Shown here: positions 10,796 through 22,236 of the stretch, piece after piece | How positions within the stretch are numbered: the stretch's first letter is position 1 | Layout of the letters: each line of letters starts with the position of its first letter | From: Gnetum montanum | Lineage: Eukaryota; Streptophyta; Gnetopsida; Gnetales; Gnetaceae | Direction: 5' to 3' | Assembly (NCBI GenBank): GCA_015680685.1 | Contig: MNCI01000852.1 | Location: forward strand, 720,872 to 760,444 | Length of the DNA: 39,573 bases | Made by a program: the position numbers and the translations under genes | Notes under the pieces: generated by a model | What the model saw: only the letters and a program-made list of their open reading frames with translations | Database searches by the model: none | Told to the model about the DNA's origin: nothing

Positions 10796-11037
10796 GAACT
10801 GAGGGCCCCAAATGATTAGCATAGGTGGCCGTCTCCCCCATTAATGAATGGAAAGGGAGAGATTCAAAATAATGAGCACCTATTTGAATTTCGTAGAAGT
10901 GCCCAACTTCTCCCCATTGATGTTCTTAGATTAAGGGGTGGAAGTTGGCGATGCTCATATTCCAATGTATCTATGCCTTCGTTGTTGGCATGGGTTGTTT
11001 CCTCAGTTCGTTCCATGCATGTTTGTCAGTTGCTCTT

Positions 11038-14000
11038 TCAAGTAGCTATCAACCACGAGGTGTCTACTCCTTGTTGTGTGGTTGCTACATACATGAATCT
11101 TTGTCTCATAGTTTCAAGGGCATACCTGTTGCATGGAGGAGATGCTGTGCATTCCTCCATGTCATCACCCGATGAATCACTGTATGTGATGCATGGAACT
11201 TTCTTCTTCTCAATCTTTTCATAAATTTTTACCTTAGATATTTCCAAGGAAAGATCACAGATCCCTAGGAATGCATCTACTATACTTAGCCATTTCCTTC
11301 CCATTATAATTAGGAAGTCCCCTACGTTGTTGTTGACTTCAATCACTAGGAAGTCAGCTGGGTAAGACCAATCACACATAGTGGTAATGATGTCCTCCAC
11401 CAATCCCAAGGGAATAGTGATGGACTGGTCTGCCATCTTTAGTTGAATGTTGCTCTTCTTAAGTTGGGGCAGGTTCTAGGCTTGATACATTTCTCATGAT
11501 ATTAAGTTGACTCTGGAACCTGAGTTAAGAAGAGCCTTATGTGGTTCATTCTCGGTGACTTGGAGGTAGATTAAGGGACTTCCAGGGTTAGATAGTTTCT
11601 TGGAAAGATGGCCTACCTTGTTCTAGTTGGTTACAATATGTGTTAACATAACCATATGCGTTGAGCTTTGATTTTGGTTTGAAGGGAGCTCTGAAGCCTT
11701 GTATGTTGGAGGAGTGATCACAAACTCAACCGCTTGTTGTTGTGAGAGCTTGTTTGGGCTTTTGTTTCTAAAGAAAGGTCTTCTCTTTTTACGATTTTCA
11801 AAACTAGTAGCGGGTCGAATGTTTACAGCTCTCATAGCATTGCCTTGCTACGGTTGAGTAGGGAGTTTCCCTTGCATTGTTGGAGTAGGAGGTGTTATGG
11901 GAACTATCGGTGGAAGAGGTGTAGATGGATTAGGAAGATGGTATGGATATGGAGCATCTCCCGAAGGAGAAGGAGTCCTTCTAAAGTACTCTTGAACTGG
12001 GTAGTAACATTGGGGAGTTGTGGGACCCATGGAGTCACTTGGAGAAATTGGCTGCTACACGTAGTATCCATATGGGTTTGGCTCTCGGTAAGGGTACTGT
12101 TGTTTAGGTGGTGGCATCCCCCATGACTGTGGGTATTGCCACTACTGATGTTGTCCAATGGGTTGTGGTGGAGTTCCACTTGGATAGTACATTAACGGTT
12201 GGTGGAATTGCCTTGGGTTACCTTGAGGATAAGGTAACCTCTAGGGTGTTTATCATCTGTTGAGTCTCCGGTTGAGTGCATACACCCCAGAGTCTTGTAG
12301 ATGTGAGATGATTGGACAACATCCCTTAGGATGGTAATAGTGGTAGATCTCACATCCACTATCATCGTCCATGTCTACGTCCACAACCTCATTAGAGATA
12401 GTTATTTTACCCTTACCCTTGTCATGTGTAGGGCCTGAATCTCTCCAATTTTTCTTGTCCTTGTCATTACTTCGTTCCTCCTTAGACTCTTCTACAATAT
12501 TTACGAAAGTTTCAATTTTACTGTCTAAGAAGCTCCATACTTCATCTACCTTAGTCGATACTTCCGTTGTTAGCTTTTGGAGTGGCAAGGTTTTTCTATT
12601 CACCAACTCTTCGAGTGGTAACTCATCCTCTTCATCACAAAATCTCACTCCCTTCTTTCAAAGAGAGGGATCATTGTTATATTCTTCCACACTCTCTCTT
12701 TTTGGTAGCTCCCCCTCTTCTTTGGCTACTTGCTCCAACAGTCTATGAATTTCATCGGATCTAAGTTTTGATAGTCTCCCTTGGGCATAAGTCCCAAGGG
12801 TTCTCCTAGTTTCATACCTTAGCCAATCTACGAGATGGCATAGTTGATCCCACTGTGCGTACCCATGGCCTGGGCAATGATGTAACAATGCGTAGTAGCG
12901 GCCCATGGAAGCATCCAAGGGTTCATGAGTACCTTGCTTCCATCCTTGGATCTACTTACGTAAATTAGACACTATGGAGTATGTCTGATATTTATCGTTG
13001 AAGAGTTCTAATATCATACTCCACCTCATAATGGTTTCCAGCTCTAAGGACCGGTACCAACTCTCTGCTTCCTTGATAAGTGTCCTAGGAAACAACTTTA
13101 GTTTTTGCCACTCATTTTCTATGTTTTGCAAGGTGCAGGCATCGTGGAATGCCTGTAAATGATTTTGCGGATCCGCATTGTATCCCCCTTCGAAGCGTGA
13201 GATATTGTTCATGTCTAAGCACTTGATCTAACTATCTTTTAAATGCCTTGTCGGGATTCTCATTGCCTCCATTTTATTGAGCATGCTTCAGGTGGCAAGT
13301 AGGGGTTCATCATGATTATCTCTTTCATGATGTCTATGATGTCTCCGTTGTTTCCTACTTTCCCTTCGTTCATGCCTATACTCTCTAGACTACCCTTATC
13401 CTTTCTCTCGACTCTCTCATTGAGGTCTCTCATTTTTCTTACCTTTATCCTCTCTGTTGTGTTCCTTATGATTGTGCCTAGATGTGGAAGGAGAGGGCAA
13501 GTGATGTGATAAAGGAGAAGAAGAAGGAGAACCATCGCCATGAAGATGTTTCTTACCCTCTCTTCTGTGGCTTTGGCCCCTATCGTGATGACGATCTGAG
13601 TGCCCATCCTTGTCATTTATTGTTGTTCCCTCAGTGAACAGTTGGTGTTCACAAGAATCAAAACCAGGGTTATGTATCGTGGAGCATAGGTTCTGATACC
13701 TCACCTCCTCACTTCCATTAGAAGGGGGAACATCTTTCGATAGAGAACCCGTTATAAGTGGTTCACCATCTCCCATTTCACTTAGGATGTGCGGGACCTC
13801 TTTGCCCTTCAATAGTGTATGTTGGCTCTCTTGCCTTGAGTCCCTAATACATTATAAAGCTATGAGATGGTAATCCCTCATGTCAAAATATGTCGCAACG
13901 TATTCAACATAGAGCTGAGTCATGCCGATCTGTGCCAAGGCATGGAGGAGCATGTTGGGGATTGCACAATCCAAAGGTAACACTATGTTACCTTGCAAGT

Positions 14001-14190
14001 CTTTCCAGCACATATGTTCATCTTGATGGAAGATAAAAGTAAAATTCAGAATATACTCATCGGGATGAGTATATTCCACCCTATATTACTGAGGAACTAG
14101 TAGATTTAGGTTATATGTTTTTGATTGCCGACTATTCTTAGTATGATCCCTAGGTGGTGTGTTGCTCTTGTGAGAAGAAGAAGAAGACAT
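11038..14190 (-). pseudogene. Gag-protease polyprotein of element D
   Basis: A single frame of about 1,050 codons runs from ATG at 14190, about 120 nt after the primer site, to 11038, with about fifteen in-frame stops (many TAG) and no net frameshift. Order of parts: Ser-rich start; a conserved N-terminal block (FIFHQDEHMCWKDLQGNIVL) shared with element F; an Arg/His-rich linker; the capsid-type Gag core at roughly residues 326-497 (LKLFPRTLIKEAESW, then CPGHGYAQWDQL); a charged coil; a degenerate Cys/His knuckle near 612 (CEIYHYYHPKGCC); a Pro/Gln/Tyr-rich linker; and a retroviral-type aspartic protease from about 880. The protease active site reads LLNSGS near residue 889, so the catalytic Asp of D-S/T-G is Asn. 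The Gly-Arg near IIMGRKWL is kept. It resembles Athila-type Gag. It would assemble particles, but protease activity looks lost. Confidence 0.85.
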
Positions 14191-14311
14191 TATGTCTTAT
14201 CGGTGTGCTGATTAACCATTATAAAATTTTTTTTGATTAACCCTAAGGTTTTTTTAAGCTCCCAACAATGTGAGTAATTTCCTATGTTCTACTTAGCACA
14301 CAAACACTTAG

Positions 14312-14329
14312 TCCCTGACAACGGTGCCA
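14312..14329 (-). other. Primer binding site of D (tRNA-Asp type)
   Basis: In element orientation TGGCACCGTTGTCAGGGA follows the 5' LTR end after one T. It matches 15 of 18 bases of the complement of the plant tRNA-Asp 3' end (TGGCGCCGTTGCCGGGGA). All three differences are C-to-T or G-to-A, as expected of methylation decay. Confidence 0.85.
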
Positions 14330-14330
14330 A

Positions 14331-15092
14331 TGATGAGTGGCGAGGTACCCCTACACTCACCCATACAAATACAAGCATAGCACGCATGATCTGGTCGAAC
14401 TTCGTAGACTAAGTGCCTACATGCCTCATGGAACACTTAAGGTTAATTATTCGTTGTCTTCCCAGACTTACTTGTAGTTTTCACGGTGTATGGTTAAGTA
14501 AGTCCGAGGTATATGATTTTTATAGCTTTTCTATTTTATCTCCTATGTAAGTGAGGTGAAGGGTTGAAGAGACTAATTGACTAACTTTAACTAATTAACT
14601 AAGTTTGAATTAACCTAGCATTAGCATCCATTCCCACTTACCATTCACACCTTGAACCAATGCAACCGTGGTTACCAAACCCTAGTCATTGCTAGGATCA
14701 CCACGTGTAATGCACGTGCTTGAAGCGGTTGTACTGAGGCACTTAACTATGAGAGAAGGGTTGAGAGAGATTTAATCACTAATAAAGCATTTAAATGGAA
14801 AGCAATAAATAACAATAAATAAAATCCTAATTAGCCTATTCGATGCATTGAAAAGTTTATCCAAGAAGTTTGTCTTTATTTCCATACACAAACTTGTGTT
14901 TAGGTACAATGTCTGCTTGAATAAAGATCCGTTCACTTTGGAGTTCCTATTGCGGGCACATGGAAAATATTCTATCTCTAGAGAGATCAAACTGCTAGAG
15001 TTTCCCTATGGTCTAGGCCTAGAATGGAAAAAAAGGGAGAGCCACCTCTTATTTATAGACTTGGCGATGCACTGCGATATCGCATCCCATCA
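14331..15092 (-). repeat. 5' LTR of element D
   Basis: 762 bp, same ends as the other D LTR, TATA box at 15051-15058 (minus strand). It is 43 bp shorter overall, mainly because most of the palindrome cluster in U3 is absent. Being the 5' copy in element orientation, it would drive transcription of the gag-protease frame. Confidence 0.9.
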
Positions 15093-15571
15093 CCTATCTA
15101 TACCACTGCGTACCTTGATAAAGCTCATTTGTAATTGCTACACTCCTCTTCTATGATGGTATCATCCTTACTTTCTCCCAAAATCCTTTTCATTTTAAGC
15201 ATTTTATCCATTGCATTTTAAGCATTTTATTTTACATTCAACACTGAACTTGCACTTTTTCATTATTGTACACACTTTTTTGCATAATTGCACTACCATT
15301 CTTGTGCCACAAGACCCCACTATGCTTAGGCTTTATTGGCCTTAGTAATGCTGAGAACACCATTAGCACTTGCATTTTTGGCTAGCCACACCACCCCCCA
15401 GTTGTGCTTGATACCTTGATTATAGCTAATGAAGTTCCTATTCAATCAACAAGACTATTTAGAATGCTTTGCCTCCATTTCCTAGTAAAGGCCCTTACAT
15501 AGAGGTGGGGTTGCGGTTGTGCACTCACAAACCCCTCAACATTCCAACCATTGACATTTTTGGCCATCACA
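15093..15571 (+). repeat. 5' LTR of element C, terminal part
   Basis: Starts with the right copy of the D target duplication (cctat, 15093-15097), then continues LTR C and aligns with 33113-33452 and loosely with the last part of LTR A. The end is placed at CATCACA (15571) because a primer-site-like sequence begins six bases later and LTRs A and B also end in ACA. Together with 6963-8078 and the missing 115 bp it gives an LTR of about 1.7 kb. Confidence 0.7.
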
Positions 15572-15576
15572 TTTTT

Positions 15577-15594
15577 TGGCACTAGAAAGAGGGC
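15577..15594 (+). other. Probable primer binding site of C
   Basis: TGGCACTAGAAAGAGGGC, preceded by a run of T, is nearly the same as TGGCGCTAGAAGGAGGAC after the LTR of element E (39202). It starts with TGG, as a tRNA-complementary site must. I cannot name the tRNA. Confidence 0.6.
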
Positions 15595-16644
15595 CTCACC
15601 ATTTCCTTTTTCATTTAGTGGTAGTCCCATGTGCTCTCTACACTTTTGTTACTAGCTTTGAACTAGCATAGACATCACACCCTTACAATTATCTACGATT
15701 TGGTTGGTGTAGATTGGTCCCAATTGTTGGTTCCCCTAGAACCTTGTAGGATAGAAGCCCAAGTGTATCTCTTGTGCTTGGGTCCTAAACTCTATGTGTT
15801 AGAAAGAGTGTAGCTTGCCTCTGGCATAGGAGCATAGAAAGCTATAGCGTAGCACTAGAGTTAGATACTTTTTCTAGTAGCACTTTCATACTTAGCTATC
15901 ATTTTAGCATTTCTATGCTTAGCCATTTTTAATAATTTTTATACTTAACCACTTCTTTTCTAGCATTGCACCTTTTTTGTATTTTTTTACAACAACATGA
16001 ATCCTAAAGAGCCTTCAACCTTTTCCTTAGGTGTAATCATTATTTGACCTATCCAACAAGAATTCATAATCAACATCCCTGGAACTAGGGGGTCCATCTT
16101 CATGGGAAGGCAATCATTCAGGCTCCATAACTAGTCTCCCAAGCACATGGTGCTCAATAAATATAAATAAAACTTCCTTTGTATGAAGCTCTAAGAAATC
16201 ATTCCCTTAGATCACCAAGAGTTAGAAGAAAAGCAAGGTTATGAGCTCATACATCAGAATGGGAGGGAGTAATTCCTTGCCCCTAGCAATCTCATCCCCC
16301 TCATCGAGACCTTGTAGCAGATACTCAACCAACTTATTTGACTGAGCAGGTCAAATGAGCATGATGCAACAACCAACTAGGAGGAGCCCCTATAGAATGA
16401 ACATGAGGAATTCAAGGCTCACTCAAAAAATGAGAATCCCTTTTATGTCTCTTTCCTATCACCTACCTCTAATGTTGCTCCTTCGTAGTCTTAGCCATTT
16501 GCCTTCTTTAAGGTAGCAACATCTTCCCTATCATCACCTAGACCAATGCCCATTTTGGCAATCCATCAAGTGCATACACATTAGGGTGCAAGACCATTTG
16601 TTACCCCATCCTTTGTGGTTTCAGCATAGTCTATGTGATCCTCT
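15595..16644 (+). other. Leader of element C
   Basis: About 1 kb between the primer site and gag. No coding motif is visible. It contains gtagcttg and tagcgtagc words like those of the LTR. Some Ogre elements carry an extra ORF here, but none can be supported. Confidence 0.5.
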
Positions 16645-19554
16645 ATGCCAACATCTATGATGCCAACTTAGCCCTATGTGTACATGATGCCAACGTCCTA
16701 GCCTCATGTGGGATAGGCATCATATGTCCCACCTATCTCTATGGCATCCCCTATGATAGCCCAAGCCACAATTACATGGTGGGGCCTTGCTTGGATGCCC
16801 TAGGTGCAACACACACAACAGCAACATGCGCAAGAGCCTTTACAATAGTACACTCAACAAGCATCCTATGTGGTTGCATAGCCTATGGTAGGGCCATGAA
16901 CCATGCCAATAGCACAACAGGTTGCACAACCAATGTAACCGACTGCACCCACACTAAGCCTGGATCAAGCATTTCAACTCATTTGGACACTCACTGAAGA
17001 GGTTAAATGGCTTAAGGCCATCTCTTCTAACATGGTCCATGTAATGAACTTTTACCAGGATGGCCCCATTAGTCCTGTTGTTCCATCACTAACCTTACCT
17101 TCTAGTGTTTATCTTCCCTAGTTCACCAAATACGATAGTGAAGGGCACCCCCATGCCCATCTAATGACATTTTGGTTTAAGTGCCTTTTGTTGCAAGCAT
17201 GGCCACATGCAATCATTCATGTGTTTGCCATATCCCTAACTAGCAAGGTGCTAGACTGGTACCACATGCTCCCCAGGGCCTCCATATCTTCGTTGAAGGA
17301 TTTTATTAACCAATTTTTCACTTGCTTTAAGTACAACTTGAAGCCTATGATGATCCAACTCATGCATATCAAGAAAGGCCACTTAGAGCCTGTTCAAAAG
17401 TTCATCCAACAATAGAGTGCTACACTTAAACAAAATCTATGAGCCTATCATTGAAATTCACCTAGTAGCCATTTTCAAAGGTGCAATAAATGAATTCATT
17501 AAGTTAAAGATGTACTATCTTGCCTCACACTCCTGAAGCCAAGCATTTTCTCAAACAAAGAGCATTCAGGATGCAGCAGAAGCCAGTAAGGATCCAACCT
17601 ATGTGGCCTACAAGAATGCACATGCAAAAAAAGACAAGGATAAGGGAAAGGCAACAACAACCATTGTAGCTATGGCCAATGAGACTAAGTTGAACAATGC
17701 CAAACCAACAACCAAGGGAACCAAGGCCTTGGCAAACAATAAGGCAACTAGGTCTAGCACTGCGGTGACTAACCAACTTGCATCATTGGTGGCTATAGGA
17801 CGAGCTATTCCAAGGTCAAAATTTGAGCATAAGGACCACTAAAAGTATAAAATGTTGCCCATTAAACCATTGGAATTGTTGGGTCAACTACTTAGTGTTG
17901 GGTGCATCTAGTACAAGAAAATGTTTAAATATTCTTGCAAGCATCATGATCACTACTGTGAGCTCCTCAGAAACCCATTAGTAGCTACATCAGATGAGCC
18001 TTCAGTCCCAAAACACTTCAAGTTGGATTAATTTTGTTATTATCATCAATTTCCTAGCCATGACACAAACTTCTACATAACCTTACAGGATAACATACAA
18101 CAAATGATTGACCAAGGCCAACTAGTTCTTGATTCAACCAACCTAGTTCAATTGGAAAATCAATCAATGAAGGTCCACAAAGACCATTTCAATGCAAGTG
18201 GCATAGGCTATGTCATCAATGCCATCAATATTGATGATGACATAGGATTGAGATGAGAGCCATTTGTGGTTTGTGTATCCTCTGACAACATCAAGGCCTC
18301 TTTGAAATCAACCAATCTAAGGACCCCTTTTGTCATCAGAGCACCACCTCGGGCACCCATGACACCCTTTGTGATTAGGGACCCATAGCATGTTGTAGTG
18401 ACTATAACCCAGACACCCTTTTTTGTTAGGATGTCACAATGTACAAACCCCTCATTGAGTCTAGTGGTGGGGACTACAACAAGGCTTGCTTGCCCAAGGC
18501 CTCATTCCACATATAATGCCAAGTAGTTGAGGTGGTAGCCTAAGAGGCCAAATGAATGCCTCATTGATTGAATGATAAGGGAACATATGGCATTAGGTCC
18601 ACCTAAGTCCATCCCCTTTTCTATTATTCCTATGGCCACATCAGCTAAAGTTGCTACAATAAGCAATAAACAATTGAGCATTGAGGCTCACAGGCAAGCA
18701 AAGCAAAACAAGCCCAAATCTCTTCCCCAAGAGATATACCTTTTCGGTCACATGGAGGAGATGAAGGTTAAAAAGGCAACTAATGGTAGTAAGGACTTTA
18801 TAGATGCACTGGCACAAGTCAAGTAGGATCCTAAAAAAAAAAAAGAATACAACCTTGAGCTTGTACAACTTTGTGATGACCTCCTTCGCTTATCATGAAT
18901 TACTAGTTCACATGTTGACCTTCATTCTTATCAAGGAGGACATCCCAATGGATGAAAAAGCCATCCACATTGTGATGCTTCCTCCTTTTCCTTAGGAATC
19001 AAGTCTAATGCCTCTAGCATTTTTTGATGACGTAATCAAGATAGACCCTAAAAAGGGTGAAGTCACCATTGCACCAATGTTTATAACCATCCATATAGGA
19101 CAATGCAAAATTTGCAGGGTACATGTTGATGATAGGATGATGACCAACATCATCCCATTTCCAATCATTGAAAAACTTAAATATAGCCAACCAGATCTAG
19201 GCCACAAAAATAACATGCCTGAAGTCCTTTAACGGGTCATGCATTGTCATGAGGGGAATAGTCACAATAGGCTTTGTGGTAGGGGAGTGATTCCCCACCA
19301 CGGATAAATTCATTATCATCAAGAAGATGCTTGGGTTAAACCTAATTTTGGAGTGGCCTTTTCTAGCCCAATTGTGGGCCATCTCCTCACCCATTCATCA
19401 AGAGATCAAATTTTTGTACAAAGGTGGAAAAGTGATCATACACGGTGACCACTCGGTCCCTCCAACCATCAACAACGTTGATGCAAACCAAGGGTCGGAG
19501 ATAGAGTTCCCTGATGATACATTGCCTATGGAGGACAAGAGTCAAATTATCTAG
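16645..19554 (+). pseudogene. Gag-protease region of element C (Tat type)
   Basis: Gag starts at ATG 16645 (MPTSMMPT). A Met/Pro/Gln-rich N-terminal part is punctuated by TAG stops at glutamine-like places. The capsid core follows near 17120-17415 (FTKYDSEGHPHAHL, then ISLTSKVLDWYHMLP and DFINQFF). One frameshift near 17420 leads into a second frame that runs to 18826 and includes a Lys/Thr-rich part and a decayed knuckle (FCYYHQFPSHDTNFYITLQD). The aspartic protease lies at about 19008-19500 in shifted frames. The expected D-S/T-G triad reads VDDRMMTNII, and the later LGRPWL-type motif reads LEWPFLAQL. The order and motifs are those of Tat/Ogre elements. Role: particle formation and polyprotein cleavage; both are non-functional here. 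Confidence 0.8.
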
Positions 19555-19974
19555 TAGACCCACCTAAAAAGCCAAAAGAGGCTGATACCCTCTCAAGGAA
19601 GCTTTATGAGTAGAATTTCCCTTTAGCATCAACAATGAAGGTATAGGTGAATACCGCCTCATGCTACCTAGGCCCTATGCATCCCCTAACCCACATCAGG
19701 TTAGAAGTGGCTACATGGCTAAGGTACTCCCTTAGCATAACACATGTTAGGTGCTTACTCACCCTTAATTTTTTGCATGCTCCATTAGCCCTGTTAGCCT
19801 TTTACTTGCATAGTTACGTTCTACATGGTCACTCATATTTTGTATTATTTTCTTTGTTATGCATTTACCTCTTTTGCTTATGCATGTTCATTTAGTCTTT
19901 TATTCATTAACAAAATATTAAAAACACATAAAAATTATAAAATTAAAATTGCAAAAGAAGGGGGAGCAAAAAGG
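19555..19974 (+). other. Start of protease-RT spacer of element C
   Basis: The coding signal of the protease ends here. A possible donor, AAG followed by GTATAG, is at 19641. In Ogre elements an intron separates protease and RT, and an acceptor-like site stands at 26298 before RT. Several donors would be possible, so this choice is weak. Confidence 0.35.
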
Positions 19975-20405
19975 CCTTAAACTAGCACGTGGCTCAAGAA
20001 GGCCTTAAACTAACATGTGGCCTAAAAAGGCCCTAAACTAGCCCATGGGCCATAAAGGTCTTAAACTAGTGCATGGCCCGGCATGGCCTAAAATTGGAAA
20101 CATCTTTCTTTCACTACACGACCTTCCATGGCCTTAAACTGGTAACCTATATAGCATTGCCATGGCCAAAAAATGCCCGAAACTAGCATATGATCCACCA
20201 TGGCCTAAAACTGGCAACTTGTCTAGCATCATCATGGTTCAAAAAGGCCCTAAACTAGCGTATGGATAGCCATGGCCTAAAATTGGCACCTCGTGGCCCA
20301 CCATGGCCCAAACTAGCAACTATTTCCTTTTATTTATGGCCTGAAATTGCCTTAAACCAACAATCTCCATGGACCAAAATGGCCTTAAACTAGCATGGGG
20401 CCTAT
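19975..20405 (+). repeat. taaact repeat array 1 of element C
   Basis: About thirteen units with a core like ggCCTTAAACTagca or ggCCTAAAATTggca, spaced about 25-40 bp, with catggcc/atggc flanks. It is the same motif family as the arrays after integrase, but here it lies between protease and RT. Confidence 0.8.
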
Positions 20406-20686
20406 AAGAAGCCTAATCACATCAATTATTGCATTATCTGCATTAAAACGTTAGCAAAATAACATGAATTTTCACACATAATTATCATAGAAAGAAACCT
20501 AAATTTTATTATATCTCTATCAACAAGAATACATAGCATGACCATGCAACAAAAATGGTCAATGTGCAAAATTTCCCAATAGTATGGCTACATCAGATTA
20601 GCTTAGCTAGTGGTGTCTAGTAGGGATTGAGATTCCTCCTTCCCCTCCTTTGTTGCTCCTCTAGGGCCTATGCTATCACCTAGTAC

Positions 20687-20799
20687 CTATCTCAAAACAA
20701 CACAAAACAACCAATTAATCAACAAGTGAAAAACTACAATACAAAATTAATGTGTAAAGCTAACACATAAAAAACCATAAAATGAAAAAGAAAACTAAC
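20687..20799 (-). other. Last intron of antisense gene, phase 0
   Basis: 113 bp, TCTCAA|GTTAGT to GAGATAG|GTACTAGG. The final exon then reads 27 codons to a TAA at 20603-20605. Confidence 0.6.
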
Positions 20800-21591
20800 T
20801 TGAGAGGGTCTTGCATCAAACTTTGGAGGCAATCTATGAAGGCCCTCCTCCAAGCGTCAAAGGATCTCAACCTCTGATAATCGCATCCAGTCCTCATGGC
20901 CAAAGTCAACACCCACAAGGATCTTGTCCTCATCCATAGTGGTACATGTAGGAGGTTGCATAGAAGAGATGGCTGTAGAATTCTCCCTTGAGGGTAACCA
21001 CCATGTGCTAGGTGAACAACTTGAAGGCCTAACTCCTACCAATCACCTTAACAAACATCTCAAGGTGACAAGCCTTCATAGACTCATCCTTGAGTTTCTA
21101 TAAGTAGGCATCCTACTCCTACTTGTAGTGGTGCTTATGGTCCTTCTATGTATGCCTCCATTTGCACACCTTGGTGCTAAAGCTCTTCCACTCCTCATTC
21201 CTCTAAGAGAGTAGATCCATCTGCAACCTCTACTTAACGATCTCTCAGGTAGCTTTATTTTTACCATGGATTGTCAACCAGCACCCAGCGTAATCTATCT
21301 CTAATGTCTACAAGGCACAATCCTTTTGTGCCTGAGCTGACAAGAAATCATAACAAGACTAGAGGTCCTCATTCTTTGTGGTTAGGCTCACCATTTCCTC
21401 CTAAAGCTCATGCACATATTTCCATAGGTGCTCATTTGAGTACCTATAGGTCCACAATGCTTTCACACTAGAAATCATGCACTTGCTCATCACCTCATAC
21501 ACATGATGAGGTACCTACTCCACCTTAGGGGGATAATCAAGGATGGCATCCATGTGAGCTACCCGATCTGGATCCTAGCGAAGCTTAGAGG

Positions 21592-21678
21592 CTATTGGCA
21601 TACAATGAACAAACCAATATTAGTAATAGACTAAGCCATAGAATTAGAAAAATAGTTTAAGCAAAATGACATGCATAC
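21592..21678 (-). other. Intron of antisense gene, phase 1
   Basis: 87 bp, CTTA|GTATGC to CAATAG|CCTC. A plus CC gives a Thr codon and opens the long coiled-coil exon. Confidence 0.65.
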
Positions 21679-21822
21679 TAAGTTTGGGATTTGCCTACTA
21701 TATGTGATCCACCATGTCCTCCATGATGCCTTTCATGAAGGCAAATTTATTTGGTGTCTTTTCCCATGGCTTCATGTGATGGGTAGGCACTGGTGGTGGA
21801 TCATTGGTAGGAAGGTTTGAGA

Positions 21823-21917
21823 CTACAATACAAACAAAATGCAACACTTAGTAATAACTAAGTAGTTAAAGTTTTAAGATTAAAAGCTAAAAGTATATGA
21901 TAACACAAAGTGTTTAC
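21823..21917 (-). other. Intron of antisense gene, phase 1
   Basis: 95 bp, CTTG|GTAAAC to TTGTAG|TCTC. G plus TC gives a Val codon and the frame continues through 48 codons. Confidence 0.7.
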
Positions 21918-22145
21918 CAAGCAAGCCCTTAGATGTCAATGCAGGTGGATCTCCTAGTTGCACATTGTTAAAGAGTTTGGCAAAGTCACCCTTAGGGTGG
22001 AACAAGCCTTTCACGTCAAACTATTAGAAGACCTTTGGGGCCTCTAGTGGCTTCTCCTTGCAAACTACTTCCTCTTCAACCTAAGGAAGGGTTGTGTCTA
22101 TTTCACCTACTATCTCCACTGCTACTTCCTTAGTAGCCCTCTTTC

Positions 22146-22236
22146 CTAACTCACATAGTGTAGCAGTATTAGCATAGCATAATAAACCAAAAATAAAAAA
22201 TTATATAAGCTAAATGCATCTATGATGTGCATTAAC
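22146..22236 (-). other. Intron of antisense gene, phase 1
   Basis: 91 bp, ATAG|GTTAAT to GTTAG|GAAAG. Joining restores a Gly codon and keeps the reading frame. Confidence 0.65.

Larger units (their letters stand above)
8895..11037. other. Noncoding 3' half of element D
   Basis: About 2.1 kb where a normal element would carry RT, RNase H and integrase. No protein motif is visible in any frame. It is AT-rich and holds a partial duplication of the PPT region (8883-8918 against 9416-9446), a CA dinucleotide run and a short minisatellite. Open frames here are short and unrelated to known families. Confidence 0.7.
8079..15092 (-). mobile_element. Element D: complete Gag-protease-only LTR retrotransposon
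   Basis: A 7.0-kb element on the minus strand with LTRs at 8079-8883 and 14331-15092, both with TG...CA ends in its own orientation. The 5-bp target copy cctat lies at 8074-8078 and again at 15093-15097. The paralogous LTR C at 33097-33112 shows the uninterrupted site with a single cctat. PBS, one long gag-protease frame and a PPT are in the right order, but no reverse transcriptase, RNase H or integrase is found between 11037 and the 3' LTR. It must have depended on enzymes from another element. Gag and protease resemble the Athila side of the plant Ty3/gypsy OTA group. Confidence 0.92.

Noticed and set aside
10596-10841. A minus-strand frame rich in Phe and His.
   Set aside because: It translates the CA run and the A-rich minisatellite.
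16635-16997. A 120-codon open frame overlapping the start of gag C.
   Set aside because: It is in a different frame from the Pro/Gln-rich Gag N-terminus that joins the capsid core; its His/Thr/Cys bias comes from reading that frame out of phase.
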